Assembly: GCA_001298555.1 (NCBI GenBank)
Contig: LJCW01000022.1
Span: 1-64,000, forward strand
Length of the DNA stretch: 64,000 nucleotides
Source: Actinobacteria bacterium OV450
GTDB lineage: Bacteria; Actinomycetota; Actinomycetes; Streptomycetales; Streptomycetaceae
Reading direction: 5' to 3'
The position numbers and the translations under genes were made by a program. The notes under the pieces are model-generated. The model saw only the letters and a program-made list of their open reading frames with translations, was not told the DNA's origin and ran no database searches. Within the stretch, counting starts at the first letter, position 1; every line of letters starts with the position of its first letter. Of this stretch, positions 33,678 to 41,314 are shown piece by piece.

Positions 33678-34952
33678 GTGACCGGATCCAACGCCGTGGG
33701 ACGGGACCCGGTGCCGCAGTTCGGCGGCGTGCCGGTCCACAAGCGACTCCAGGACGCCGCCGCGGCGTTGGAGCGCGCGGTCATGGTCCGGCTCGTCGAG
33801 CGACTTCCCGTCTACGGAACGCTGCCGGCGGAACACCTGGGCGGCGACATCGCCAAGCAGGTGACCCGCGGCATCCGGAGCTTCGCGGCGGTGCTGGCCA
33901 CCGGCGAACTGCCGGGGCAGGCCGAAGCGGCGGCCATCCGCGAGTCCTCGGCCCGGCGCGCCGACGAGGGCGTGCCGCTGGAGGCCGTGGTCGGCGCCTA
34001 CCACCTGGGTGCGGAGGAGTGCGCCGCCCAGGTCTTCTCGGCGGCCGAACCGGGCGACCTGGGCGACGTGCTGCTGGTCCAGCGTCAGATGCTCGCGTAC
34101 CTGCGCCTGGTGAGCTGCGAGGTCGCGGCCGGGTACGTACAGGAGCGGCAGACGGCGCTCAGTGACGAGCAGGTCGCCTTACAGTCGCTGCTGTCGCGGC
34201 TGCTGGAGGGCGGCAGCCCGCAGGCCGCCGCCGATCGCGCCGGCATCCGCCTTCCCCCCAGTTACCTGGTGCTGAGCGTCTCGGTGGGACCGCACCCGGA
34301 CGAGCTGGTGCCCGGCGTGAACCACTCGGTGGCGGCGCGCCGCAAACTCCGGCGGCTGCGCAACGAACTGCAGCGCCGGACCACGGGGGTCCCGCTGTCC
34401 GTACTGTCCGGTGACGGCGGGCTCATACTCATCCCGGACGAGACGCCGGCCGCCGATTTCGGCCGTGCGGACCGTGACCGGCTCTCCCGGCTGGTCGAGC
34501 AGCTCGGCCTGATGTGCGGTGCCGAACTGGTGGCCGCGGCAGCGGCGGCGCCACCGGAGGGCGTCGCGGAGGCCGCCCGGCTGGCCGGCGAGGTGCGTGC
34601 GGTGGCGCAGGCGTCCGGCCGCGGGCCCGGACTGCACCTGCTCGACGACGTGCTGCTCGAATACCAGTTGAGCCGGCCCGGCCCGGCCCGGGAAGCACTC
34701 GCCGCACTTCTCGCCCCGCTCGATGCGCGTCCCGAGCTGCTCGTCACGGTGCGCGCGTTCCTCGCGTGCAGCCTGGACCGGCGCCGGACCGCCGCGCGGC
34801 TCCAGGTCCACCCGAACACGGTGGACTACCGCCTGCGGAAGGCGACCGAGTTCACCGGGCTGGACGCCGCCCGCGGCGCCGATGCCCTGACGCTGCGCGC
34901 CGCGCTGGCCGCGCACGACGCCGAAGCGCAGGGCAGGACCGACGGCGGCTGA
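33678..34952 (+). CDS. PucR-family transcriptional regulator
   Basis: A 424-residue regulator. The N-terminal domain (about 20-165) is helical, with a GGDIAKQVTRGIRSFAAVL and VPLEAVVGAYHLGAEE pattern shared by PucR/CdaR-like proteins. The centre resembles a degenerate GGDEF-like domain. The C-terminal 60 residues are the HTH_30 domain: LLVTVRAFLACSLDRRRTAARLQVHPNTVDYRLRKATEFTGLD. I chose GTG 33678 with GAGGTGG just upstream. It is divergent from the secreted lipase, its most likely regulatory partner by position. Confidence 0.82.
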   Translation: MTGSNAVGRDPVPQFGGVPVHKRLQDAAAALERAVMVRLVERLPVYGTLPAEHLGGDIAKQVTRGIRSFAAVLATGELPGQAEAAAIRESSARRADEGVPLEAVVGAYHLGAEECAAQVFSAAEPGDLGDVLLVQRQMLAYLRLVSCEVAAGYVQERQTALSDEQVALQSLLSRLLEGGSPQAAADRAGIRLPPSYLVLSVSVGPHPDELVPGVNHSVAARRKLRRLRNELQRRTTGVPLSVLSGDGGLILIPDETPAADFGRADRDRLSRLVEQLGLMCGAELVAAAAAAPPEGVAEAARLAGEVRAVAQASGRGPGLHLLDDVLLEYQLSRPGPAREALAALLAPLDARPELLVTVRAFLACSLDRRRTAARLQVHPNTVDYRLRKATEFTGLDAARGADALTLRAALAAHDAEAQGRTDGG

Positions 34953-35193
34953 CCGGGACCGGCCACCGCGGGTTTCCCGCTGTGACCGTGACCGATCACG
35001 GGCGGCCACCGCCGGGCCCGGCACGGCGCACGGTGGTGCGATCAAGGCGGCCCCCGGCATGGAGGCCCCCAACGGGGCCGGGGGCGGCGTACGGTCGGGC
35101 GAGGGGCCGTGGCACGCCGTCCGGACCGTCGTGCCCCACCCGGTCACGGACCGACCGGTCCCGTCGTCGATGCCGCCGGAACAGGAGCACCCG

Positions 35194-35799
35194 ATGCGCC
35201 TTTACGCCCAGACCCGCGCACGTCGTATCCGGCAGGTGCTGGCCGACCTGATCGCCGTACTGCTGGTGGCCGTCGCGGTGAGGTTCGCGCTGGCCGTCCA
35301 CGACGGGATCATGCTACTGGCCGCCCCGGGACGGGAGTTGGAGGACGCGAGCGGCGGCCTCGCGTCCGGCCTCGCCGATGCGGGGGACGCGGCGTCGGAC
35401 GTACCGCTGATCGGGGGCGTCCTGAAGAAGCCGCTGCAGTCCGCCGCCGAGGCCGGGCGCGGGCTTTCGGACGCCGGGCAGTCCATGCAGGACGCGGTGG
35501 GCCGGATGGCCGACCTGACGGCGTTCGCCCTGATCGTGTTCTCCGTGGGTCTGGTGCTGGTGGTCTGGCTCCCGCCGCGCGTGCGCTGGATCCGGCGCAG
35601 TGCCCGGATCCGCGGACTGCTCGACTCCCCCGGCGGCGCCGACCTCCTGGCCCTGCGGGCCCTGACCGGGCCGGTGAAGGACCTGGCCACGGTGCCGGTG
35701 CCGCCCGGAGGTCTCGCCGACGCATGGCGGCGCGGGGACGAGCAGGCCATCGGTGACCTGTCCCGGGTCACGCTCAGGCGGGCCGGCCTGAACATCTGA
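35194..35799 (+). CDS. Membrane protein with two predicted helices
   Basis: A 201-residue protein that I do not recognise by family. One helix lies near the N-terminus (VLADLIAVLLVAVAVRFALAV), followed by a Gly/Ala/Asp-rich extracytoplasmic segment (DASGGLASGLADAGDAASDVP) and a second helix (LTAFALIVFSVGLVLVVWLPP). A basic cytoplasmic tail follows. Similar proteins are widespread and uncharacterised in Streptomyces. AGGAG sits seven bases before ATG 35194; ATG 35170 is possible. Confidence 0.75.
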   Translation: MRLYAQTRARRIRQVLADLIAVLLVAVAVRFALAVHDGIMLLAAPGRELEDASGGLASGLADAGDAASDVPLIGGVLKKPLQSAAEAGRGLSDAGQSMQDAVGRMADLTAFALIVFSVGLVLVVWLPPRVRWIRRSARIRGLLDSPGGADLLALRALTGPVKDLATVPVPPGGLADAWRRGDEQAIGDLSRVTLRRAGLNI

Positions 35800-35881
35800 C
35801 ACCGCCGGACCGGGCCCCGGCACTGCCGTCGCCCCGTACAGTGTGCGCGGCGCGGCGCGGCACGCCGCACGACGGGAGGGG

Positions 35882-36283
35882 ATGTCCGACATGGCGTACG
35901 GGGCGGGGACGGAAGCGCGCGGCCCGGGTGCGGGGGGCGCGGACGTGGCGTCGGCGCTGCGGTTCGCGACCGAGCTGTGCGCGTGGGTGGCCACACCGTG
36001 GGCGCTGGCGCCCTGGTCGGTCGTGGCGGCGGTCGCCGCCGTGGTGCTGCTGATCGGGTTGCCGACGGTGTTCGCCACCCCCGGGGACAAGAACCAGGTC
36101 ATCGTCCCCGTCCCGGGAGCGGTCACCGTGGGTCTCGTGCTCCTCCAGCTGGCCGCCGCCGTGGCCGCGGCCTGGGTGGCCTGGCCCGTGTGGGCGGCCG
36201 TCGCGGTGACCGTACTGGCCGCCACCTGCCTGTGGACGGAACGGGCCCGCCGGCGCCGCCTGCTGCGCGGCGGCAAGGCATGA
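35882..36283 (+). CDS. YrdB-like (DUF2568) membrane protein
   Basis: A 133-residue membrane protein. ALRFATELCAWVATPWALAPW is followed by three further hydrophobic segments and a basic tail (WTERARRRRLLRGGK), the pattern of the YrdB/DUF2568 family, whose role is unknown. GGGAGG is close upstream of ATG 35882. A stretch of 13-base tandem repeats begins 15 bases after the stop. Confidence 0.7.
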   Translation: MSDMAYGAGTEARGPGAGGADVASALRFATELCAWVATPWALAPWSVVAAVAAVVLLIGLPTVFATPGDKNQVIVPVPGAVTVGLVLLQLAAAVAAAWVAWPVWAAVAVTVLAATCLWTERARRRRLLRGGKA

Positions 36284-36297
36284 CCGGTGGGACCGGG

Positions 36298-36390
36298 CCT
36301 GCGGGGCCGGCCTGCGGGGCCGGCCTGCGGGGCCGGCTTGTGGGGCCGGCTTGTGGGGCGGGCCTGCGGGGCCGGGCCTGTGGAGGCCGG
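36298..36390. repeat. Thirteen-base GC-rich tandem repeat
   Basis: Seven copies of a 13-base unit, CCTGCGGGGCCGG, run head to tail with point variants (CTTGTGGGGCCGG and one CTTGTGGGGCGGG; the last copy is 14 bases). The unit is not a multiple of three and lies between two genes, so it is non-coding. Each unit junction can form short GGCC hairpins. Confidence 0.85.
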
Positions 36391-36409
36391 CCCGCGCGGG
36401 GGCCCGGGG

Positions 36410-36631
36410 CTATCCCTTGGCCGGGTCGGCGCCGGGCCGTTTGTGGATCCGGTCGCCGACGGCGAGGGACTTCCAGAGCCGGCGGCTGATCCGCACCTTC
36501 ACGGATTCGCCGTCGGCACGGCGGACCTCGGCGAAGTGGTACATGTTCGCGCCGTCGAGCATGCCCCGGGAGAGATGGACGACGACGCCTTCCCAGGAGT
36601 CGCCGCGTCCGGCTTCGTGTGGTTTCGACAT
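36410..36631 (-). CDS. Small conserved-type basic protein (73 aa)
   Basis: A 73-residue protein, MSKPHEAGRGDSWEGVVVHLSRGM and so on, with an alternating hydrophobic pattern (GVVVHLSRGM, MYHFAEVRRADGESVKVRISRRLWKSLAVGDRI) that suggests a small five-stranded beta barrel. It resembles short uncharacterised Streptomyces proteins, but I cannot name the family. The start has only a weak ribosome site. Confidence 0.6.
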   Translation of the reverse strand: MSKPHEAGRGDSWEGVVVHLSRGMLDGANMYHFAEVRRADGESVKVRISRRLWKSLAVGDRIHKRPGADPAKG

Positions 36632-36742
36632 GGTACGGAGCCTACGGAGGGCTCCGGCCACGCCACCAGGGCCGTGAATCCCGTCCCGGTGCGTACATTT
36701 GTCACTCGGGAACGCGGGCGGACCCGCGAAGGACGATGCGCC

Positions 36743-37570
36743 TCAGGGCGGGGGCGAGGCGTCGGACCCGCGACGGGAGTCGCGGGACGGGGCAGCGCCC
36801 CGCTGGATGAAGTGGTGGGCCGCAGCGCCCAGAACGGCCCCCAGGGCGGGGGCGACGAGGTAGATCCACAGTCCGGCGGTGCTTCCGGACAGCAGCACGG
36901 GCCCGAACTGGCGGGCGGGGTTGGCGGAGCCGCCGCTGAGGGGGCCCAGCACGGCCACGATCGCGCCGACGAGAACCGCCAGGGCCGGGGGGAACCACCG
37001 TTCGTGGGCCGGGTGCGCGAGGAAGAAGCCGATGACCAGCGTCACCACGACCAGGCAGCCGGCCTCGGCCGCGAAGACGGCCCAGCCGTTCCACGAGGGC
37101 GCCGCGGCGGCTGCGCCGTAGCCGACCCGCGCGACCGCCGGCCCCCAGGCCAGGCGGCCCAGCACGGTCCCGGCGACCGATCCGCCGAGCTGGGCGACGA
37201 CGTACGCCGCCACGCCCCGCCCGGGGAAGGCCCTCAGCCGCCAGAGCGCGAGCGTCACCGCGGGGTTCACGTGCGCACCCGAACGCCGCCCCCACGGCGA
37301 GCGGATCAGTGCGAAGAGGAGTGCTCCCACCAGCGCTCCCACGACGAGCAGGGCAAGGCGGACGTTCGCGAGCGCGAGCGGCGAAGCCGGATCGAGCACC
37401 CAACGGATGACCGTGACCACCGCGAACATCAGCAACGTGGTCAGGGCGAACTCGTACAGGGGGTGGCCGCGGGGTCCGGGCCCGGTCGGCAGGGGCGCGG
37501 GGCCGGCGTCCGTGTCCCGTCCGGGTTCACCGGCCGGCGCCGCGGGCCTGGAGATCTCGCCTCCGCTCAT
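36743..37570 (-). CDS. Aquaporin (MIP family)
   Basis: A 275-residue channel with six membrane helices and both NPA boxes: AHVNPAVTLALW in the first half and GGSANPARQFGP in the second. The N-terminal 40 residues are a charged, Pro-rich cytoplasmic extension. The residue after the second NPA arginine and the small size fit a water-type aquaporin more than a glycerol facilitator, but this is a weak inference. AAGGAG precedes ATG 37570 by six bases. It is monocistronic. Confidence 0.9.
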   Translation of the reverse strand: MSGGEISRPAAPAGEPGRDTDAGPAPLPTGPGPRGHPLYEFALTTLLMFAVVTVIRWVLDPASPLALANVRLALLVVGALVGALLFALIRSPWGRRSGAHVNPAVTLALWRLRAFPGRGVAAYVVAQLGGSVAGTVLGRLAWGPAVARVGYGAAAAAPSWNGWAVFAAEAGCLVVVTLVIGFFLAHPAHERWFPPALAVLVGAIVAVLGPLSGGSANPARQFGPVLLSGSTAGLWIYLVAPALGAVLGAAAHHFIQRGAAPSRDSRRGSDASPPP

Positions 37571-37761
37571 GGGGTCTCCTTCCGTTCGGGCGACTTCGCG
37601 CCCGGTCGTGTACGAGCACGTCGACGAAGCGTGCGGCACGCGCGGGCCGGGATGCGCGGGTACACGCCGGGGACGGGCTTCGGGCCCGGCAGCGGGCAGG
37701 CACGTCCGACAAGGGCGGCGGCCGGTGACGTCCAGGCGGAGGACCGGCGCGTGCGGGGCCG

Positions 37762-38193
37762 CTATCCGCCGAAGTCGGGCAGGATCAGGGCGCCGTCCTC
37801 GGCCAGCGTGAAGCCGGGGTTGTGGGCCACCTCCCAGGCATGCCCGTCGGGGTCGGTGAAGACACCCGAGTAGAAGCCGATCGCGTTGACCGCGGCGGGG
37901 CGGGTGATGGTGCCGCCTGCGCCGGCGGCGGCGCCGAGGACGGCGTCCACCTCGGCGTCCGTGCGGACGTTGTGGGCCAGGGCGATACCGCCGAACGCGT
38001 TCGGCGGCGTGTCGGGCAGGCCGCAGTCCGCGGCGAGCTTGCGGCGGTCCCAGAGCACGAGGGCCAGACCGGCCGCCTGGTGGAACACCGTCTCCTGCAC
38101 CTCGGTCCCGCGCCATCCCAGCGCCGCGTAGAACCGTTGGGCGCGGGCGAGGTCCGCGACCCCCAGGGTGACCATGCTGATCCGCTGTTCCAT
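37762..38193 (-). CDS. VOC-family (glyoxalase-like) protein
   Basis: A 143-residue protein with two beta-alpha-beta-beta-beta repeats: ISMVTLGVADLARAQRFYAALGWRG and the second half ending FTDPDGHAWEVAHNPGF, the usual VOC metal-site region. Substrate and metal cannot be told from sequence. It lies downstream of the phospholipase C gene on the same strand but is separated from it by a strong terminator hairpin, so it has its own promoter. Confidence 0.85.
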   Translation of the reverse strand: MEQRISMVTLGVADLARAQRFYAALGWRGTEVQETVFHQAAGLALVLWDRRKLAADCGLPDTPPNAFGGIALAHNVRTDAEVDAVLGAAAGAGGTITRPAAVNAIGFYSGVFTDPDGHAWEVAHNPGFTLAEDGALILPDFGG

Positions 38194-38245
38194 GCCGTCA
38201 CCGTAGCGGGCCCGGGCGGCGCCATCCGGCAGGCGGACCGCGGGC

Positions 38246-38281
38246 GGCCCCGCTCCACGGAGGGGTCCGTGGAGCGGGGCC
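38246..38281. terminator. Sixteen-base hairpin terminator after phospholipase C
   Basis: Perfect 16-base arms (GGCCCCGCTCCACGGA and complement) with a GGGG loop, 27 bases past the stop of the phospholipase C gene. Confidence 0.88.
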
Positions 38282-38307
38282 GGATCCGGCGGCCCGCAGC
38301 GGTGCCG

Positions 38308-40377
38308 TCAGGAGGACTGGTTCGTCAGGATCGCCGGGTCCGACAGGCCCGCGGCACCCGTCTCGACCTTGCCGGCGAAGCGGCGCACGAAGTCGGCGGT
38401 CCCGGAGGCCGTGACCGTGACGTCGTACCAGCGCTTGGTGTTCTTCAGCGACACGCTGTGGGTGACGGTCGCGCCCTTGGCGACGGTGAGGCGCTTCGGG
38501 CCGCCGCCGTAGGAGTTGGTGATCGTCAGCGTGGCCGTCGCGCTGTCGGCGTTGGTGCAGGTGAGGTCCAGGTTGCCCGTGGCGGCGTTGTGGCGGGCGG
38601 TGACCTCGGGGCCGGGGGTGGTGCCGGGGTTGCGGAAGCCGCGCAGGAAGCCGTTGGGGCCGTGGACCGTCAGGTCCGTGACTCCGGCCGAGTAGCGGGT
38701 GTTCCAGGCGTCCGCGATCGACTTGCCGGCCTCGGTGGTGTAGGTCCACGGGGCGTCCGTGCGGTTGCCGGAGGTGACGTAGAACTGCGCGCCCAGGTCC
38801 GGGCCGCCGCTGAACGTCAGCCGGAACTTTCCCTCGGCGGTGAGCGCCGTGCCGTCCACGTACGGGGCGTACTTCAGCGGACGGGTCCGGCGCAGGCCCT
38901 TCTCCTGGCGCGGCATGCTGCCGACGGCCGGCGGGACCGCGTGGAAGTCGGGGTGGCGCTCGCGGTCCCGGGGCTCGAAGCCACCGGTGTCGGGCAGCCG
39001 TACGGCACCGGTGTCCCGGCGCCCGAAGTCGAAGGCCGCGGTCAGGTCACCGCAGACGGCGCGGCGCCAGGGCGAGATGTTGGGCTCCTGCACACCGAAG
39101 CGCTTCTCCATGAACCGGATGACCGAGGTGTGGTCGAAGGTCTCGGAGCAGGAGTAGCCGCCGGTGCTCCACGGGGAGACGACGAGCATCGGCACGCGCG
39201 GGCCGAGCCCGTACGGGCCGGCGACGTAGCCGGCCTTGCCGGGGAAGACGTCCAGCGCGGTGGCCACGGTGGACAGGCCCTGGTCGGCGCCGGCCGGGGC
39301 GTACGGCGGGACGACGTGGTCGAAGAACCCGTCGTTCTCGTCGTACGTGATGAACAGCGCGGTACGGGCCCACACGTCGGGGTTGGAGGTCAGCGCGTCG
39401 AGGACCTGCGCGATGTACCAGGCGCCGAAGTTGGCCGGCCAGTTGGAGTGCTCGCTGAACGCCTCGGGTGCGGCGATCCAGGAGATCTGCGGCAGCTTGC
39501 CGCCCTGGACGTCGGCGCGCAGCCGGTCGAAGTAGCCTTCGCCCGCCTTGGCGTCGGTGCCGGTGCGCGCCTTGTCGTGGAGCGGGTCGCCCGGCCGGGC
39601 GTTGCGGTAATTGTTGAAGTACAGGAGCGAGTTGTCGCCGTAGTTGCCGCGGTAGGCGTCGTTGATCCACCCCCAGGAGCCGGCGGCGTCCAGGCCGTCG
39701 CCGATGTCCTGGTAGACCTTCCACGAGATGCCGGCCGCCTCCAGGCGCTCGGGATAGGTGGTCCAGCCGTAGCCGGCCTCGGCGTTGTTGAGGACCGGGC
39801 CGCCGCCGGTGCCGTCGTTGCCGGTGTGGCCGGACCACAGGTAGTAGCGGTTGGGGTCGGTGGAGCCGATGAACGAGCAGTGGTAGGCGTCGCAGATGGT
39901 GAAGGCGTCGGCGAGCGCGTAGTGGAACGGGATGTCCTCGCGCGTCAGGTACGCCATGGTGGCCGGGGTCTTGGCGGGCACCCAGTTGTCGTACTTGCCC
40001 TTGTTGAACGCGCTGTGGCCGCCCGCCCAGTCGTGGTTGAGCCCTTGGAGGTACTCCATGCCGAGGTCGTCCGACGGGGGACGGAACGGCAGCGTCTCCT
40101 TGCCGGCGGCGTCGCTCTGGTGCCAGACGGACTTGCCGCTCGGCAGCGTCACGGGGCGCGGGTCCCCGAAGCCGCGGACGCCGTTGAGGGATCCGAAGTA
40201 GTGGTCGAAGGAACGGTTCTCCTGCATCAGGACCACGATGTGCTCGACGTCCGCGATGGTGCCGGTGGTGCCCTGTGCGGGGATGGCGGCGGCACGCGCG
40301 ATGCTCTCGTTGAGCATGGTCAGGGCGGCGGCTCCGCCGGTGAGCTGGAGGAAACGGCGGCGGTTGAGTTCTGCCAT
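38308..40377 (-). CDS. Tat-exported phospholipase C, phosphocholine-specific
   Basis: A 689-residue phosphoesterase. The twin-arginine signal NRRRFLQLTGGAAALT is at the N-terminus, so it is exported folded. The catalytic part follows: VVLMQENRSFDHYFGSLNGVRGFGD (Asn and metal site), DWAGGHSAFN, FITYDENDGFFDHVVPP and the final GGYSCSETFDHTSVIRFMEKRFG. Two C-terminal beta domains (about 480-689) complete the DUF756-type layout of phosphocholine-specific phospholipases C. It cleaves phosphatidylcholine or sphingomyelin and can serve phosphate scavenging. A hairpin terminator follows. Confidence 0.92.
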   Translation of the reverse strand: MAELNRRRFLQLTGGAAALTMLNESIARAAAIPAQGTTGTIADVEHIVVLMQENRSFDHYFGSLNGVRGFGDPRPVTLPSGKSVWHQSDAAGKETLPFRPPSDDLGMEYLQGLNHDWAGGHSAFNKGKYDNWVPAKTPATMAYLTREDIPFHYALADAFTICDAYHCSFIGSTDPNRYYLWSGHTGNDGTGGGPVLNNAEAGYGWTTYPERLEAAGISWKVYQDIGDGLDAAGSWGWINDAYRGNYGDNSLLYFNNYRNARPGDPLHDKARTGTDAKAGEGYFDRLRADVQGGKLPQISWIAAPEAFSEHSNWPANFGAWYIAQVLDALTSNPDVWARTALFITYDENDGFFDHVVPPYAPAGADQGLSTVATALDVFPGKAGYVAGPYGLGPRVPMLVVSPWSTGGYSCSETFDHTSVIRFMEKRFGVQEPNISPWRRAVCGDLTAAFDFGRRDTGAVRLPDTGGFEPRDRERHPDFHAVPPAVGSMPRQEKGLRRTRPLKYAPYVDGTALTAEGKFRLTFSGGPDLGAQFYVTSGNRTDAPWTYTTEAGKSIADAWNTRYSAGVTDLTVHGPNGFLRGFRNPGTTPGPEVTARHNAATGNLDLTCTNADSATATLTITNSYGGGPKRLTVAKGATVTHSVSLKNTKRWYDVTVTASGTADFVRRFAGKVETGAAGLSDPAILTNQSS

Positions 40378-41013
40378 GGCGAGAGGGACCTCTGCTTCTG
40401 GTCGAGAAGTGCTGGAGCGCCCCCAGAACAGCCTGTCCGGGGTACCGGAGAGGGAGCTTGACGTGACCGCGGCGGATACGCCAGACGAACGGCAGTCGGA
40501 TGTCCGCATGGGTTCGGCCATCGGGCCGCGGAGCGGTGGTACCGGCCGCGGGCGCAGGAAGCGCTCCCGGGCGGTGGAGATTTTGACCGGTTCACCACTC
40601 CTGCGAGGGACCTCACGCGCCGGCTCGCAGGGTTCCGGAGCGGGGCCGGCCGGCCCGGGCGGCCCGCGGCACCGCGTGTTCCGGATGCTCGCCCGCCGGG
40701 GCCACGAGCACCGATGGGCATCGTGCGGGCAGCGCCCCCTCCGCGACGTGGGGTCCGCGCACCCGGTGCACAGCACAAGGGGCGACGGGCGAGGTGACGA
40801 AGCAGGGCGGGTCAACAGGCCAACTTGACATGGGCAGTTGCCGTTGTCCCGTCCCGCCCCGAGACTCGGTCCTGCACCACGACGCACCATCGGACGCCCC
40901 GACTTCGAACCATCTGTTCCCTGGTGGCGATCCGTCCGTCGACCGCGGGCGCCGGCCAGCCGACGCCGTCCTTACGCGGTGTGCACCCCCTCATCAACGA
41001 GAGGAAGTCAGCC
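40378..41013. other. Intergenic region upstream of the thiopeptide precursor
   Basis: A 636-base gap between the divergent phospholipase C and lazA-type genes. The open frames crossing it lack ribosome sites. A TTGACA hexamer at 40826-40831 could be a -35 element for lazA, though no good -10 was found at 16-18 bases. No cluster regulator gene lies in this region. Confidence 0.5.
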
Positions 41014-41202
41014 ATGTCCGAATTCTCTTCCACCACCGGGTCGGACCTCGACCTGGACCTCGACCTCGACCTCAGCGACCTGACCGTCACCGCGCTGAGC
41101 GACACCGCCGCCCTGCCCGAGAACGGCGGCTCGTGGGGCTCCTGCTCCTGCCAGGGCTCTTCCTCCTGTGCCCAGCCGCAGGTGGAGACGCCCGTCGTCT
41201 GA
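41014..41202 (+). CDS. lazA: Lactazole-type thiopeptide precursor peptide
   Basis: A 62-residue precursor. The leader (about 1-39) is acidic, with five Asp-Leu pairs at 11-20 and an LSDTAALPENGG end. The core starts at Ser40: SWGSCSCQGSSSCA followed by QPQVETPVV. From memory, lactazole LazA has SWGSCSCQASSSCA then QPQDM, so the core differs by Ala to Gly at position 9 and has a longer, different tail. Ser1 and Ser10 of the core should form the pyridine that closes the macrocycle, and Cys5, 7 and 13 the thiazoles. AGGAAG precedes ATG 41014; the longer open frame upstream is not coding. A hairpin follows before the enzyme genes. Confidence 0.92.
   Translation: MSEFSSTTGSDLDLDLDLDLSDLTVTALSDTAALPENGGSWGSCSCQGSSSCAQPQVETPVV
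41044..41073 (+). repeat. GACCTC repeat in the lazA leader
   Basis: Five hexamers (GACCTC, one GACCTG) encode the Asp-Leu repeat of the leader peptide. The nearly pure DNA repeat suggests recent expansion. Confidence 0.8.
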
Positions 41203-41221
41203 CGGCCGTGACGGAGCCGCT

Positions 41222-41257
41222 CCCGTGCGGCCGGCCCATCCGGGCCGGCCGCACGGG
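41222..41257 (+). terminator. Hairpin between precursor and enzyme genes (attenuator)
   Basis: Perfect 16-base arms (CCCGTGCGGCCGGCCC and complement) around an ATCC loop, 20 bases after the lazA stop and 58 before lazB. Without a U-run it may act as a partial terminator or an RNA stabiliser, raising precursor mRNA above enzyme mRNA. Confidence 0.8.
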
Positions 41258-41314
41258 CTGCGGGCCGAGCCGGAGGACAGACCACAGGCCCACACCGCAC
41301 CACGGGAGCCCGTC

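Noticed and set aside
40825..41013. Longer precursor reading before lazA
   Set aside because: The upstream residues have no leader-like features, while ATG 41014 has a ribosome site and matches known leader length.
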